Assembly: GCA_024681595.1 (NCBI GenBank)
Contig: JAILAN010000017.1
Location: 1-34,392, forward strand
Direction of reading: 5' to 3'
Length of the DNA: 34,392 bases
Source of the DNA: Lachnospiraceae bacterium
GTDB lineage: Bacteria > Bacillota > Clostridia > Lachnospirales > Lachnospiraceae
Made by a program: the position numbers and the translations under genes. The notes beneath the pieces were generated by a model, which saw only the letters and a list, made by a program, of their open reading frames with translations, had not been told where the DNA came from and searched no databases. Positions 15,038 to 23,438 of the stretch are shown here, one piece after another. Position 1 is the first letter of the stretch, and each line of letters starts with the position of its first letter.

Positions 15038-15614
15038 AAACAACAGACAACTTCGGACGATATCGTCTGAATTCAATACAAGGGATGACGGCGGAAATCT
15101 TTCGATCGAAGGATATTTCGCTGTTTTTGGCAGCGTTTACGAAATCGCTCCGGGCATGAGTGAAAGCATCGCTCCGGGAGCGTTCGATAAAACGCTGTCG
15201 GGAGATATAAGAGCTCTTATCAACCATGATACGACACTTGTTCTGGGAAGAACGAAGGCGAGAACGCTGGATCTCCGCACGGATAACTATGGATTATGGG
15301 GACACATCGATATCAATCCGAACGATAGCGATGCTATGAACCTGTATGAGCGTGTTAAACGCGGAGATGTAGATCAGTGCTCTTTCGGCTTTGACATCAT
15401 CGAAGAGGAAACCGAATTCCGCGAAGATGGCTCAGTTCATTGGACTCTCAAGGAAGTGGAGCTGTATGAAGTCTCACCCTGTACCTTCCCGGCGTACGAA
15501 GAAACGAGCATAGCAGCCCGTGCAAAAGAAAGAGATGATCTTTTGAAACGCAAAAATGAAGCCTGGAAGGAAAAGATGCTTAAGAAACTCAAAGGAGGAG
15601 AAGAGGAATGTTAA
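15030..15614 (+). CDS. Prohead protease, HK97/S78 family
   Basis: 194 residues. Catalytic histidine in LINHDTT (H66) and serine in QCSFGF (S118) match the S78 serine protease of HK97-like heads; the SIAPGAFDKTL segment before them is also typical. The enzyme removes the N-terminal scaffold domain of the capsid protein during maturation. The gene overlaps portal by 8 bases and capsid by 7, with AAAGGAGG near its end serving the capsid start. Confidence 0.92.
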   Translation: MSRNNRQLRTISSEFNTRDDGGNLSIEGYFAVFGSVYEIAPGMSESIAPGAFDKTLSGDIRALINHDTTLVLGRTKARTLDLRTDNYGLWGHIDINPNDSDAMNLYERVKRGDVDQCSFGFDIIEEETEFREDGSVHWTLKEVELYEVSPCTFPAYEETSIAARAKERDDLLKRKNEAWKEKMLKKLKGGEEEC

Positions 15615-17248
15615 AAGCTTTAATTCTTAGAAAGAAGATCGATGCCGCTAAGGCGGCACTCGAAGCTCTTAGGGCTAAAGATGCCGAATTCGAAGAGAGA
15701 GAAGCCGAGATAACCCGTTCAGTGGAAGAAGCGGCCGACATGGAAGAAGGCGAAGAAAAAGCTGAAGCCCAGAAGATAGTTGAGGAAGAGGCTGAGAAGT
15801 TCGACGCAGACAAGTCAGAGCATGAAGCTTCAAAAGCAAAGCTCGAAACCGACATCGCGGAGATGGAAAAAGAGCTTGAAGGTGTCGAGGCGGATCAGGA
15901 TACGGAAGCACCTGCAACTGATCAGCCCCAGGAAAGAACAAAAAAAGGAGAGAAAACCATCATGAAGAGAAACAAGTTTTTCAGAAGTGTAGAGAACGTT
16001 GCAGAAATGTTCCAGAGGGAAGACGTAAAGGCTTATCTGTCAGAGATCAGAGCCTGCATCAAGAACAAGAGAGAGCTCACGAACGTCGGGCTCACGATCC
16101 CCGAAGTATTCATCGGGCTCATCAAGGAGAACGTTTTCGATTATTCCAAGCTCTATCGTCATGTAAACGTGCAGGCGATCAGCGGCAACGGAAGAGAAAT
16201 CATCCAGGGTACAGTCGCGGAAGCAATATGGACGGAGTGCTGCGCAGTTCTTAACGAGCTGAGCCTTGCATTCAACGACGCAGAGATCGACTGCTACAAG
16301 GTAGCCGGATATTATAAGGTCTGCAACGCAGTTCTTGAGGATAACGACGTTGATCTTGCTACAAAGCTTCTCGAAGCACTCGCGCAGGCAATCGGCCTCG
16401 CAGTTGATAAGGCTATTCTTTACGGCCGTAACACGAACGCAACCCAGAAGATGCCTCTCGGCGTCCTCTCAAGGCTTGCACAGTCTTCAGAGCCTGCAAA
16501 CTATCCGGCAACGGCCAGACCTTGGCAGGATCTGAGATCAACAAACATCATCTCGATTTCTGCCGGCCTCACTGGCGCGGCTCTGTTCGAGGCGATCGTT
16601 CTCGCGTCCGGAAACGCAAAGAGCGATTACTCACGCGGCGAACTTACATGGGTTATGAACCGCAAGACATACACGAAGCTCGTAGCATCAACCGTATCGA
16701 TTGACGCCCAGGGCAGAGTTGTAAGCGGTGTATCAGACAGAATGCCTGTTATCGGCGGAGCTATCGAAGTTCTCAACTTCATCCCCGACAACACGATCAT
16801 CGGCGGTTTCTTCGATCTGTATCTTCTCGGAGAAAGAGCCGGAGCTAAGTTCGCACAGTCTGAGCACGTGTTCTTCATCCAGGATCAGACAGCGTTCAAG
16901 GGTACAGCACGCTATGACGGCCAGCCTGTTATCGCAGAGGGCTTCGTAGCAATCGGCCTCGAGGGAACAACTCCCGACGCGACAGCTGTTCCGTTCGCAC
17001 CTGATACAGCAAACACTGTCCAGGCTATTCTTCTTTCAGCCACAGACGTGACTGTTGAAGTAGGCGACGACGTAACCGTAACAGCTCAGACTGTACCGGT
17101 TAAGGGCGACATCACATGGTCGAGCTCCGACACTACAAAGGCAACCGTTGAAGACGGTGTCATCACCGGTGTTGCAAGCGGTTCAGCACTGATCACAGCT
17201 GTAAGCGGCTCAGCTAGTGCGTCTGTAAACGTAACAGTAACCGCATGA
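15608..17248 (+). CDS. Major capsid protein with delta domain and Ig-like C-terminus
   Basis: 546 residues. Residues 1-118 are a Glu/Ala-rich coiled-coil, the delta (scaffold) domain expected to be cut off by the protease. The HK97-fold body runs from about 119 to 465 (NVAEMFQREDVKAYLSEI, VNVQAISGNG, GGFFDLYLLGERAGAKF). The last 75 residues (SATDVTVEVGDDVTVTA and TWSSSDTTKATVEDGVITGV) are a BIG2-type Ig-like domain, probably displayed on the capsid surface. A second ribosome binding site and ATG at 15962 match the predicted start of the body. Confidence 0.93.
   Translation: MLKALILRKKIDAAKAALEALRAKDAEFEEREAEITRSVEEAADMEEGEEKAEAQKIVEEEAEKFDADKSEHEASKAKLETDIAEMEKELEGVEADQDTEAPATDQPQERTKKGEKTIMKRNKFFRSVENVAEMFQREDVKAYLSEIRACIKNKRELTNVGLTIPEVFIGLIKENVFDYSKLYRHVNVQAISGNGREIIQGTVAEAIWTECCAVLNELSLAFNDAEIDCYKVAGYYKVCNAVLEDNDVDLATKLLEALAQAIGLAVDKAILYGRNTNATQKMPLGVLSRLAQSSEPANYPATARPWQDLRSTNIISISAGLTGAALFEAIVLASGNAKSDYSRGELTWVMNRKTYTKLVASTVSIDAQGRVVSGVSDRMPVIGGAIEVLNFIPDNTIIGGFFDLYLLGERAGAKFAQSEHVFFIQDQTAFKGTARYDGQPVIAEGFVAIGLEGTTPDATAVPFAPDTANTVQAILLSATDVTVEVGDDVTVTAQTVPVKGDITWSSSDTTKATVEDGVITGVASGSALITAVSGSASASVNVTVTA
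15945..15964 (+). promoter_or_regulatory. Internal ribosome binding site and start in capsid gene
   Basis: AAGGAG at 15945-15950 precedes an in-frame ATG at 15962 by 11 bases, at the junction of delta domain and capsid body (residue 119). Translation from here would make scaffold-free capsid protein. It may also be chance in a Lys-rich linker. Confidence 0.35.
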
Positions 17249-17469
17249 TCAAGGTCATACAGGCCTTCATAGATCGCGACACTCTCGAAAGATTTAATCC
17301 GGGGGATAAATATCCCTCGGATAATCCGGAGAGGGTCAATCAGCTTATAGAGCGTGGATACCTTACAGCCGCAAAGGAACCCACGAAGGCGGAGCCGAAA
17401 GAAACAAAAGAGACGAAAACGGCGAAGAAACCCGCCGCAAAGACAACGCGATCAAAGAAAAAGGAATAA
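17245..17469 (+). CDS. Small post-capsid protein with Lys-rich tail
   Basis: 74 residues, overlapping the capsid stop by 4 bases. The first 45 residues (VIQAFIDRDTLERFNPGDKYPSD, then LIERGYLT) are a compact conserved module found after capsid genes in many Firmicutes phages. The rest is a Lys/Thr/Ala-rich tail, likely disordered. The role is unclear, perhaps a head accessory protein. Confidence 0.65.
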   Translation: MIKVIQAFIDRDTLERFNPGDKYPSDNPERVNQLIERGYLTAAKEPTKAEPKETKETKTAKKPAAKTTRSKKKE

Positions 17470-17473
17470 AAAC

Positions 17474-17761
17474 ATGAATCAAGAACAGATAGCAGGACTG
17501 TTGGACAGCATGAAGCTCGACCTCGGGATGCTTAATACAACTTCATACGATGATAGGTTCACGCAGCTTCTTCAGGTGTCTTATGAACAGATACAAGCCG
17601 AAGGCGCGACGCTCAATCTGGACGTCATAAGTGACTGTAACCTGATCGTCATGTATGCCTCATGGTTGTGGAGGAAAAGAGCATCCGGTGAAGGTATGCC
17701 GAGAATGTTGAGATATGCGCTCAATAACAGAGTGATAGGGGAGAAGGCAAATGGACAGTGA
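17474..17761 (+). CDS. Head-tail connector protein (gp6-like)
   Basis: 95 residues; ATG at 17474. Helical, with MLNTTSYDDRFTQLLQVSYEQI and DLIVMYASWLWRKRASGEGMPRMLRYALNNRV-like helices characteristic of the short gp6/gp15-type adaptor placed after the capsid. It would form the ring under the portal. Overlaps the next gene by 11 bases. Confidence 0.6.
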   Translation: MNQEQIAGLLDSMKLDLGMLNTTSYDDRFTQLLQVSYEQIQAEGATLNLDVISDCNLIVMYASWLWRKRASGEGMPRMLRYALNNRVIGEKANGQ

Positions 17762-18053
17762 AATCTATCTTCTTCAATCTGAATTCTCAAAAAATAGCTT
17801 CGGCGCATTCTCGGACGCTCCGGAACCCGTCAAGACTTTATGTCGGGTCGAATCGGTATCAAGTGCTGAGATCATGATAGCCGGCCAGAACGGATTGACA
17901 CCGGAATATCGCTTTATCGTAAATGCTGCCGAGTATCACGATGAAAGATACCTGCAGTATCTCGGAAAGTCGTTCTTCATCTACCGGACATACAGGAAGA
18001 CGGACACCGACGAGATCGAGTTATACGTCGCGGAAAGGACAGGATCAGCATGA
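17751..18053 (+). CDS. Head-tail joining / stopper protein
   Basis: 100 residues. Beta-rich pattern with AEIMIAGQNGLTPEYRFIV, then YLGKSFFIYRTYRKTDTDEIELYVAER, as in SPP1 gp16-like head closure proteins. Position two genes before the major tail protein supports this. Overlaps the next ATG by 4 bases. Confidence 0.6.
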   Translation: MDSEIYLLQSEFSKNSFGAFSDAPEPVKTLCRVESVSSAEIMIAGQNGLTPEYRFIVNAAEYHDERYLQYLGKSFFIYRTYRKTDTDEIELYVAERTGSA

Positions 18054-18376
18054 GCTTAACGGATATATACGAGATGCTTGATAGCATCCCGGAATTCAAG
18101 GACAAAGTGGCCTATCATCATTTCCCGGTAGGCGCGGCTCCTGAACTGCCATACATCGTCTATCTCACCAGAGGCACTGATAACTTCAGCGCCGACAATA
18201 AGGTGTACGCCGAGATCGAGGATATCGACATAGAGCTTTATACGAAATACAAAGATCCTGCTACCGAGGGCCTGATAAAATCAGCCCTTAACGAAAAAGG
18301 CCTCTTCTGGAACTTAGATGAGGACTTTCTTGATTCAGAGCAAATGTATATGGTCACTTTTACAATCCAGATTTAG
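18050..18376 (+). CDS. Tail terminator / tail completion protein
   Basis: 108 residues. The sequence LTDIYEMLDSIPEFKDKVAYHHFP, PYIVYL and YAEIEDIDIELYTKYKDP is the pattern of short tail-completion proteins in lactococcal and clostridial siphophages. It immediately precedes the major tail gene, whose AGGAGG follows its stop by one base. It should cap the tail tube at the head side. Confidence 0.6.
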   Translation: MSLTDIYEMLDSIPEFKDKVAYHHFPVGAAPELPYIVYLTRGTDNFSADNKVYAEIEDIDIELYTKYKDPATEGLIKSALNEKGLFWNLDEDFLDSEQMYMVTFTIQI

Positions 18377-18387
18377 GAGGAAAGAAA

Positions 18388-19155
18388 ATGGACAAAGTCA
18401 AATTCGGCATAAAGAACGTGCACATCTTCCCGATTGAATCCATGGTTAACGGAGTTCCTACATACGGCAACGTCATAAACGTTCCCGGTGCGGTTTCGTT
18501 CTCAATGGGAGCGCAGGGAGATATCAACAAGTTTTACGCTGACAATATCGTTTACTATCAGAGTTCTGCAAACAACGGTTATGAAGGTGATCTTACTCTG
18601 GCCCTCATCCCCGAGGAAGTCTATGAGAAGATCTTTGGACAGGTTCCGGATGCAAACGGTGTCATGACCGAGAACGCAGCAGTCGAGGCAAAGGCCTTCG
18701 CAATGACCTTTGAGGAAGATGGAGATCAGACTGGCACTAAGTTCGTGCTTTATAACTGTACAGCAACCAGACCGACGAAGGAGCTGAACACGATCGAAGA
18801 CAACAAGACTCCGGTCACGCAGGCACTTACTGTTTCGGCCGTACCTCTTCAGAGCGGTGATGTCATGGCTATGACGACATCAACAACACCCGAAGCAATA
18901 AAGAACACATGGCATGATGCGGTTTATATCGCTTCAGGAACATCAACATTCCTTGTATCGTTCAACAGCATGGGCGGATCTGTAGTTCAGAGCCAGAGCG
19001 TAGCAGACGGAGAGCTTGCCACAGAGCCCACAGCACCTACGAAGACAGGCTTCACGTTCGGAGGCTGGTACTCCGATTTGGATCTTACTGTTGCATGGGA
19101 TTTCAGCTCGGATACTGTTGACAGCGATATGATGCTGTATGCGAAGTGGTCATAA
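18388..19155 (+). CDS. Major tail protein with InlB-like C-terminal repeat domain
   Basis: 255 residues; AGGAGGAAAG before ATG 18388. Residues 1-185 are the tail-tube domain (GIKNVHIFPI, VNVPGAVSFSMGAQGD-like start, then AFAMTFEEDGDQTG). Residues 190-255 (VSFNSMGGSVVQSQSV, then PTKTGFTFGGWYSD and MLYAKWS) form a complete InlB B-repeat/Flg_new module, as found in bacterial surface proteins. It would decorate each tail-tube ring on the outside. Confidence 0.88.
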   Translation: MDKVKFGIKNVHIFPIESMVNGVPTYGNVINVPGAVSFSMGAQGDINKFYADNIVYYQSSANNGYEGDLTLALIPEEVYEKIFGQVPDANGVMTENAAVEAKAFAMTFEEDGDQTGTKFVLYNCTATRPTKELNTIEDNKTPVTQALTVSAVPLQSGDVMAMTTSTTPEAIKNTWHDAVYIASGTSTFLVSFNSMGGSVVQSQSVADGELATEPTAPTKTGFTFGGWYSDLDLTVAWDFSSDTVDSDMMLYAKWS

Positions 19156-19170
19156 ACCACAGGAGATAAG

Positions 19171-19566
19171 ATGAGCAAAAAAATCAAAGTAGATCAGTTG
19201 ACAAAAGAAATAGAGAAGGCTCTTACGGAGTTCGTCGGAGTCACTGAAGAAGCTTGTGACAAAGGAGTGCGTGAAACGGCGAAGAATGCTGTTCAGGCAC
19301 TCCGTAATGCTCATCCATCCGGTAGCGGTCAATATGGATCGTGGGATAAATATAACAGTGGCTGGAAGGTTATGCAGACAAAGACAGACAAGCGTTATCA
19401 CAGAAAAGCAACCATCCACAATGAGACAGATTATCAGTTAACTCACCTGCTCGAAAAAGGACACGCCCTTGCAAATGGAGGAAGGGCCAGAGCTTTCCCG
19501 CATATCGCACCTGTGGCGGAACAATGTGAGACCGATCTGTTGAAAAATATTAAGAAACATATTTGA
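19171..19566 (+). CDS. HK97 gp10-like tail component
   Basis: 131 residues; AGGAGATAAG precedes ATG 19171. The pattern of helices followed by GSGQYGSWDKYNSGWKVM, ATIHNETDYQLTHLLEKGHA and RAFPHIAPVAEQ is that of the gp10 family. In most relatives this gene comes before the major tail gene; here it follows it, a local order change. Confidence 0.75.
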   Translation: MSKKIKVDQLTKEIEKALTEFVGVTEEACDKGVRETAKNAVQALRNAHPSGSGQYGSWDKYNSGWKVMQTKTDKRYHRKATIHNETDYQLTHLLEKGHALANGGRARAFPHIAPVAEQCETDLLKNIKKHI

Positions 19567-19583
19567 GGAAAAAGAGGAAGAAT

Positions 19584-19937
19584 ATGGATAAGATCGTAAA
19601 GATTGACGGAAAAGATGTAAAATTCCGCGCTACGGCACGAACACCAAGACTTTATAGAGCTATTATTGGCAGAGACATGATCTCTGATATGAACAGGCTC
19701 AGAGAAGCGTTCGATCCGAACAAAGCGGAGGAATCAAATTTAGACGCACTTAATCTACAGATTTTTGAAGATACATCATACATCATGGCACGTCACGCCA
19801 ACCCTGATATGCCCGAAAAAACACCGGACGAATGGCTTGATGGTTTTGATATGTTCAGTATATACGAAGTATTACCCCACATCCTTGAACTGTGGGCGAT
19901 AAATACAAAACAGACATCAATCCCAAAAAAAAAGTAG
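19584..19937 (+). CDS. Tail assembly chaperone, short form (gpG-like)
   Basis: 117 residues from ATG 19584, preceded by AGAGGAAG; an upstream in-frame TTG at 19563 is less likely. It contains KIDGKDVKFRATARTPRLYRAIIGRDMI, a standard chaperone N-terminus, and ends at TAG 19935 directly after an A9 slip site. It assists the tape measure during tail assembly. Confidence 0.82.
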   Translation: MDKIVKIDGKDVKFRATARTPRLYRAIIGRDMISDMNRLREAFDPNKAEESNLDALNLQIFEDTSYIMARHANPDMPEKTPDEWLDGFDMFSIYEVLPHILELWAINTKQTSIPKKK

Positions 19938-20146
19938 CTCCCAAGGACAGAGAACCGAACGGAGCTATTTTTATGCTCAGATGTGCTGAACTACATCTGT
20001 CCAAAGAGGATCTTGATGATATGACGGTCGGAATGGTCTTTGACATGATAGTCGAAAAGGCTAACGACCATGAAAAATATGATAAAAAAGCTCCTGCCGG
20101 ATCTATGGCTGCATTCTTCCGGGGAGAGCTTAACCTCGGAGATTAG
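19584..20146 (+). CDS. Tail assembly chaperone, frameshifted long form (gpGT-like)
   Basis: A -1 shift on A9 (19925-19933) joins the gpG frame to a second frame (VAPKDREPNGAIFMLRCAELHL onwards, read in pieces) that ends at 20146, three bases before the tape measure gene. The fused product is 187 residues. A G/GT pair made by -1 frameshifting just before the tape measure gene is almost universal in long-tailed phages. Confidence 0.8.
19925..19967 (+). promoter_or_regulatory. -1 frameshift signal (A9 slip site plus stem-loop)
   Basis: The A9 tract is followed by G, so the last codons in frame 0 are AAA AAA AAG and then TAG. TAGCTCC (19935-19941) pairs with GGAGCTA (19961-19967), a 7-bp stem with a 19-base loop beginning at the stop codon, close to the ribosome position expected for stimulation. 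Confidence 0.75.
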
Positions 20147-20148
20147 AC

Positions 20149-22695
20149 ATGGCATCAACAAAAGTGCGTGGAATCACAATCGAATTGGGAGCTGACACTT
20201 CCGGATTATCCAAAGCGCTCAAAAGCGTCAACCAGGAGATAGGAAGCACTCAAAAGCAGCTCAAAGACGTTGAGAGACTTCTCAAACTGGATCCGCACAA
20301 CACAGAGCTGATGGAACAGAAGCAGAGACTTCTGGCGGAGCGTGTCGGTGAAACGAAGACGAAGCTCGAAGCTCTGAAAGAAGCGCAGAAGGAAGTCGGG
20401 GAAGAGTTAAAAAGGACCGGGGAAGGACAGGAGCAGTATGATGCCCTTCAGCGTGAGATTATAAGCTGCACAAATGAGCTGAAAGAACTTGAAAAACAGG
20501 CTTCAGCAAGTTCTGTTGCCATGCAGAAAATATCGGCAGCAGGCGAAAGTCTGAAAAATGTCGGGGATAAGATCAGTAGTGCCGGACAGGCATTGATGCC
20601 ATTATCCACAGCGGCAGCAGGCTTGAGCGCAGGCATTATTAAAACAACGGCTGATTTTGATGCATCCATGTCAAAAGTTGCAGCTGTTTCAGGAGCAGCA
20701 GGGGATGAGTTCGATGCTCTGCGCAACAAGGCTCGTGAAATGGGCGAGACAACGAAGTTCTCTGCATCTGAATCGGCTGAAGCCATGAATTATATGGCGA
20801 TGGCAGGCTGGAAGACCGAAGATATGCTGAATGGTATATCGGGTATCATGAACCTTGCAGCCGCATCTGGTGAAGAGCTTGCCACAACATCTGATATCGT
20901 AACGGATGCATTAACAGCGTTCGGGATGAAGGCAGAAGACTCCGGGCGCTTTGCTGATATTTTGGCAGCGGCCGCATCAAATGCGAACACAAATGTTGCC
21001 ATGATGGGCGAATCGTTCAAATATGTCGCGCCTGTTGCCGGAGCATTAGGTTATTCGGCAGAAGATGTCTCCATTGCACTCGGCCTTATGGCTAACAGTG
21101 GAATTAAGGCTGATATGGCAGGCACATCACTTCGGAATATGTTCCAGAGGATGGCGAAGCCGACGAAAGAATCAGAAGCGGCGATGACCCGACTTGGGTT
21201 ATCTTTGGCTGATGACGAAGGCAAAATGTATTCCTTCCGTCAGATCATGGATCAGCTTCGTGAGAGTTTTGTGCAGATAAATATGCCTATCGAAGAATAT
21301 GACAGGCAAGTTGAAGCACTTGATAAAGCCCTGGAAGCTGGGGATATATCACAAAAAAAATACTCATCAACACTTGAAGAATTAAATAAACAGGCATTCG
21401 GTGCAGAAGGGGCTGAAAAGGCAAGAGCGGTCGCCATGCTCGGTGGAACAAGGGCGATGTCAGGACTGCTCGCCATAGCAAACGCGACAGAAGAAGATTA
21501 CAACAAACTGACAGAAGCGGTTGATAATTCTTCACAAGCATTCGCTCGGACAAAAGACGGCATAGTTCCGCTGAATGAAGCGATGGCTTCCGGAGCAGAA
21601 ATCCTTGAGACTTACGAAGGTTCTGCTGCGGCAATGGCAGCGACGATGCAGGATAACGCATCAGGGCAGATGCAGATCTTGAAGTCACAGCTTGAAGAGC
21701 TTGCAATTACCCTGGGTGATACTTTAATGCCTACACTTCGAGAACTTCTCGGATATGTTCAAGGATTTGTAGATTACCTTAACGGATTGGACGAAGGCAC
21801 ACAAAAAACAATTATGAATGTCATCCTTGCTGTTGCTGCGCTTGGTCCTTTGCTTGTAATTATAGGCAAGCTGACAAGTGGTTTAGGATCGTTGATGACA
21901 GCCTTGGGTGGAATTTCACTTCCGATCTTGGCGGCTGTAGCTGCTATCGGTGTTCTTGTAGCTGCCTTCGTCACACTGATGCAGACAAACGAAGAATTCA
22001 GAGCAAAAGCACTCGGAACCTGGGACGCTATACAGGCAAGATTTCAACAGTTCGGAGATAACATAGTCGCCAAACTCAACCAGATGGGCGGAAGTTTTCA
22101 GAGCTTCAGTGATGTTGTGAAAGCCGTCTGGGAAGGCCTGTGCAATTTCATTAAACCATACATGGAAAGCACAATGACCTTCATTCAGGATGTTATCGAT
22201 CACGCATTGACGGCCATCGAAGGGATATTTGATATCTTCGCCGGCTTGTTCACCGGAAACTGGGAGCAGATGTGGAACGGTGTCAAGGAAGTATTTGCTG
22301 GAGTGTGGGGTATGCTGGGCGATATCGTTAAGAAAGCACTTAACAACATCATCAGCCTGGCAAATGGCGTAATAAATGGCATAAACCTCATCACGATCGG
22401 CGGCGAATCGGCAAATATTCCGAATATTCCTATGCTTGCCCAGGGTGGAATTCTGACAAGCGGAACCGCCATAGTCGGTGAAGCTGGCCCGGAACTTGTA
22501 CAGGTATCAGGTGGAAGGGCAATGGTACAGCCGTTATCAAGCGGAAATGAACTGACAGCCTTGCTTGAGACATATCTGCCATACTTGGCAGCAGGCACAC
22601 AGATTGTAATGGATTCGGGTGCGCTTGTTGGTTCTATTGCTCCGGAGATGAATACAGCACTTGGTTCAATAGCTACCAGAGGAGCCAGAAGATGA
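20149..22695 (+). CDS. Tail tape measure protein
   Basis: 848 residues. The N-terminal 150 are coiled-coil (GLSKALKSVNQEIGSTQKQL and on). A TP901-type core follows (GAAGDEFDALRNKAREMGE, then MNYMAMAGWKTEDML and GIKADMAGTSLRNMFQRMAKP). Hydrophobic helices lie near 560-605, and the C-terminus holds AQGGILTSGTAIVGEAGPELVQ. At about 0.15 nm per residue the tail would be near 125 nm. It overlaps the Dit start by 4 bases. Confidence 0.93.
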   Translation: MASTKVRGITIELGADTSGLSKALKSVNQEIGSTQKQLKDVERLLKLDPHNTELMEQKQRLLAERVGETKTKLEALKEAQKEVGEELKRTGEGQEQYDALQREIISCTNELKELEKQASASSVAMQKISAAGESLKNVGDKISSAGQALMPLSTAAAGLSAGIIKTTADFDASMSKVAAVSGAAGDEFDALRNKAREMGETTKFSASESAEAMNYMAMAGWKTEDMLNGISGIMNLAAASGEELATTSDIVTDALTAFGMKAEDSGRFADILAAAASNANTNVAMMGESFKYVAPVAGALGYSAEDVSIALGLMANSGIKADMAGTSLRNMFQRMAKPTKESEAAMTRLGLSLADDEGKMYSFRQIMDQLRESFVQINMPIEEYDRQVEALDKALEAGDISQKKYSSTLEELNKQAFGAEGAEKARAVAMLGGTRAMSGLLAIANATEEDYNKLTEAVDNSSQAFARTKDGIVPLNEAMASGAEILETYEGSAAAMAATMQDNASGQMQILKSQLEELAITLGDTLMPTLRELLGYVQGFVDYLNGLDEGTQKTIMNVILAVAALGPLLVIIGKLTSGLGSLMTALGGISLPILAAVAAIGVLVAAFVTLMQTNEEFRAKALGTWDAIQARFQQFGDNIVAKLNQMGGSFQSFSDVVKAVWEGLCNFIKPYMESTMTFIQDVIDHALTAIEGIFDIFAGLFTGNWEQMWNGVKEVFAGVWGMLGDIVKKALNNIISLANGVINGINLITIGGESANIPNIPMLAQGGILTSGTAIVGEAGPELVQVSGGRAMVQPLSSGNELTALLETYLPYLAAGTQIVMDSGALVGSIAPEMNTALGSIATRGARR

Positions 22696-23438
22696 ATGAA
22701 TTGACAAATGGTATTTCGATATATGTGGAAGACAGCGGCAAGACCTTCCACACTCTGAACGACTGGGATCTGGCTTTAAGTAACAACAATTATATCGGCG
22801 ATCCCGAAATGGAGACAACCTATATCCAGGTTCCGGGAAGAGACGGCCTGATCGACGCATCCGAAATCGTATCCGGCAGAAGGATATATACAAGGCGCGA
22901 ACTCGCCTTCGAGCTTGGAGGCAAACGAAACAGGCATAACTGGGACGGAGTGATCTCTGCCCTCCGAAATGAGATTCACGGACGGATCTGCAGACTCACA
23001 CTTGATAATGATGAGGCGTACTTTTGGCGCGGCCGGACGTTTATACAGGGCTTTGACAGATTCAGAGACCTGGGAACCTTCACTCTGGCAGTCCCGAACG
23101 CTGACCCATACAAATATGATGTTCAATCTTCGACGGATCCCTGGCTGTGGGATCCATTTAATTTTGAGACAGGTGTTATCACGCAAACAGGTTCTCATGT
23201 GATAGACGGAAGCGGTTCAATCACGATCCCGCACGGCCATATGCTCACATGTCCGGACATAGTTGTCTCCGATAAACTGTCGGCCAACTTTTACGTAACA
23301 TTCAAGGGCAGCACATATGAACTTGCGCAGGGCTCAAACAGAATACCGTCAATCATGGTCGGCGGAGAACAACAGGCGGAACTTGAATTCACCGGATCCG
23401 CAACAGTTCAGATCGTGTACAGAGGTGGATCACTGTAA
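22692..23438 (+). CDS. Distal tail protein (Dit)
   Basis: 248 residues. N-terminal half has the Dit-like order DWDLALSNNNYIGDPE, IQVPGRDGLIDASE and a RRELAFELGGKR segment, then an HGRICRLTLDNDEAYFWRG part; the C-terminal half is a beta-rich galectin-like region (GSITIPHGHML onward). It forms the hub between tail tube and tip. It follows the tape measure as expected and overlaps the next ATG by one base. Confidence 0.8.
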   Translation: MNELTNGISIYVEDSGKTFHTLNDWDLALSNNNYIGDPEMETTYIQVPGRDGLIDASEIVSGRRIYTRRELAFELGGKRNRHNWDGVISALRNEIHGRICRLTLDNDEAYFWRGRTFIQGFDRFRDLGTFTLAVPNADPYKYDVQSSTDPWLWDPFNFETGVITQTGSHVIDGSGSITIPHGHMLTCPDIVVSDKLSANFYVTFKGSTYELAQGSNRIPSIMVGGEQQAELEFTGSATVQIVYRGGSL

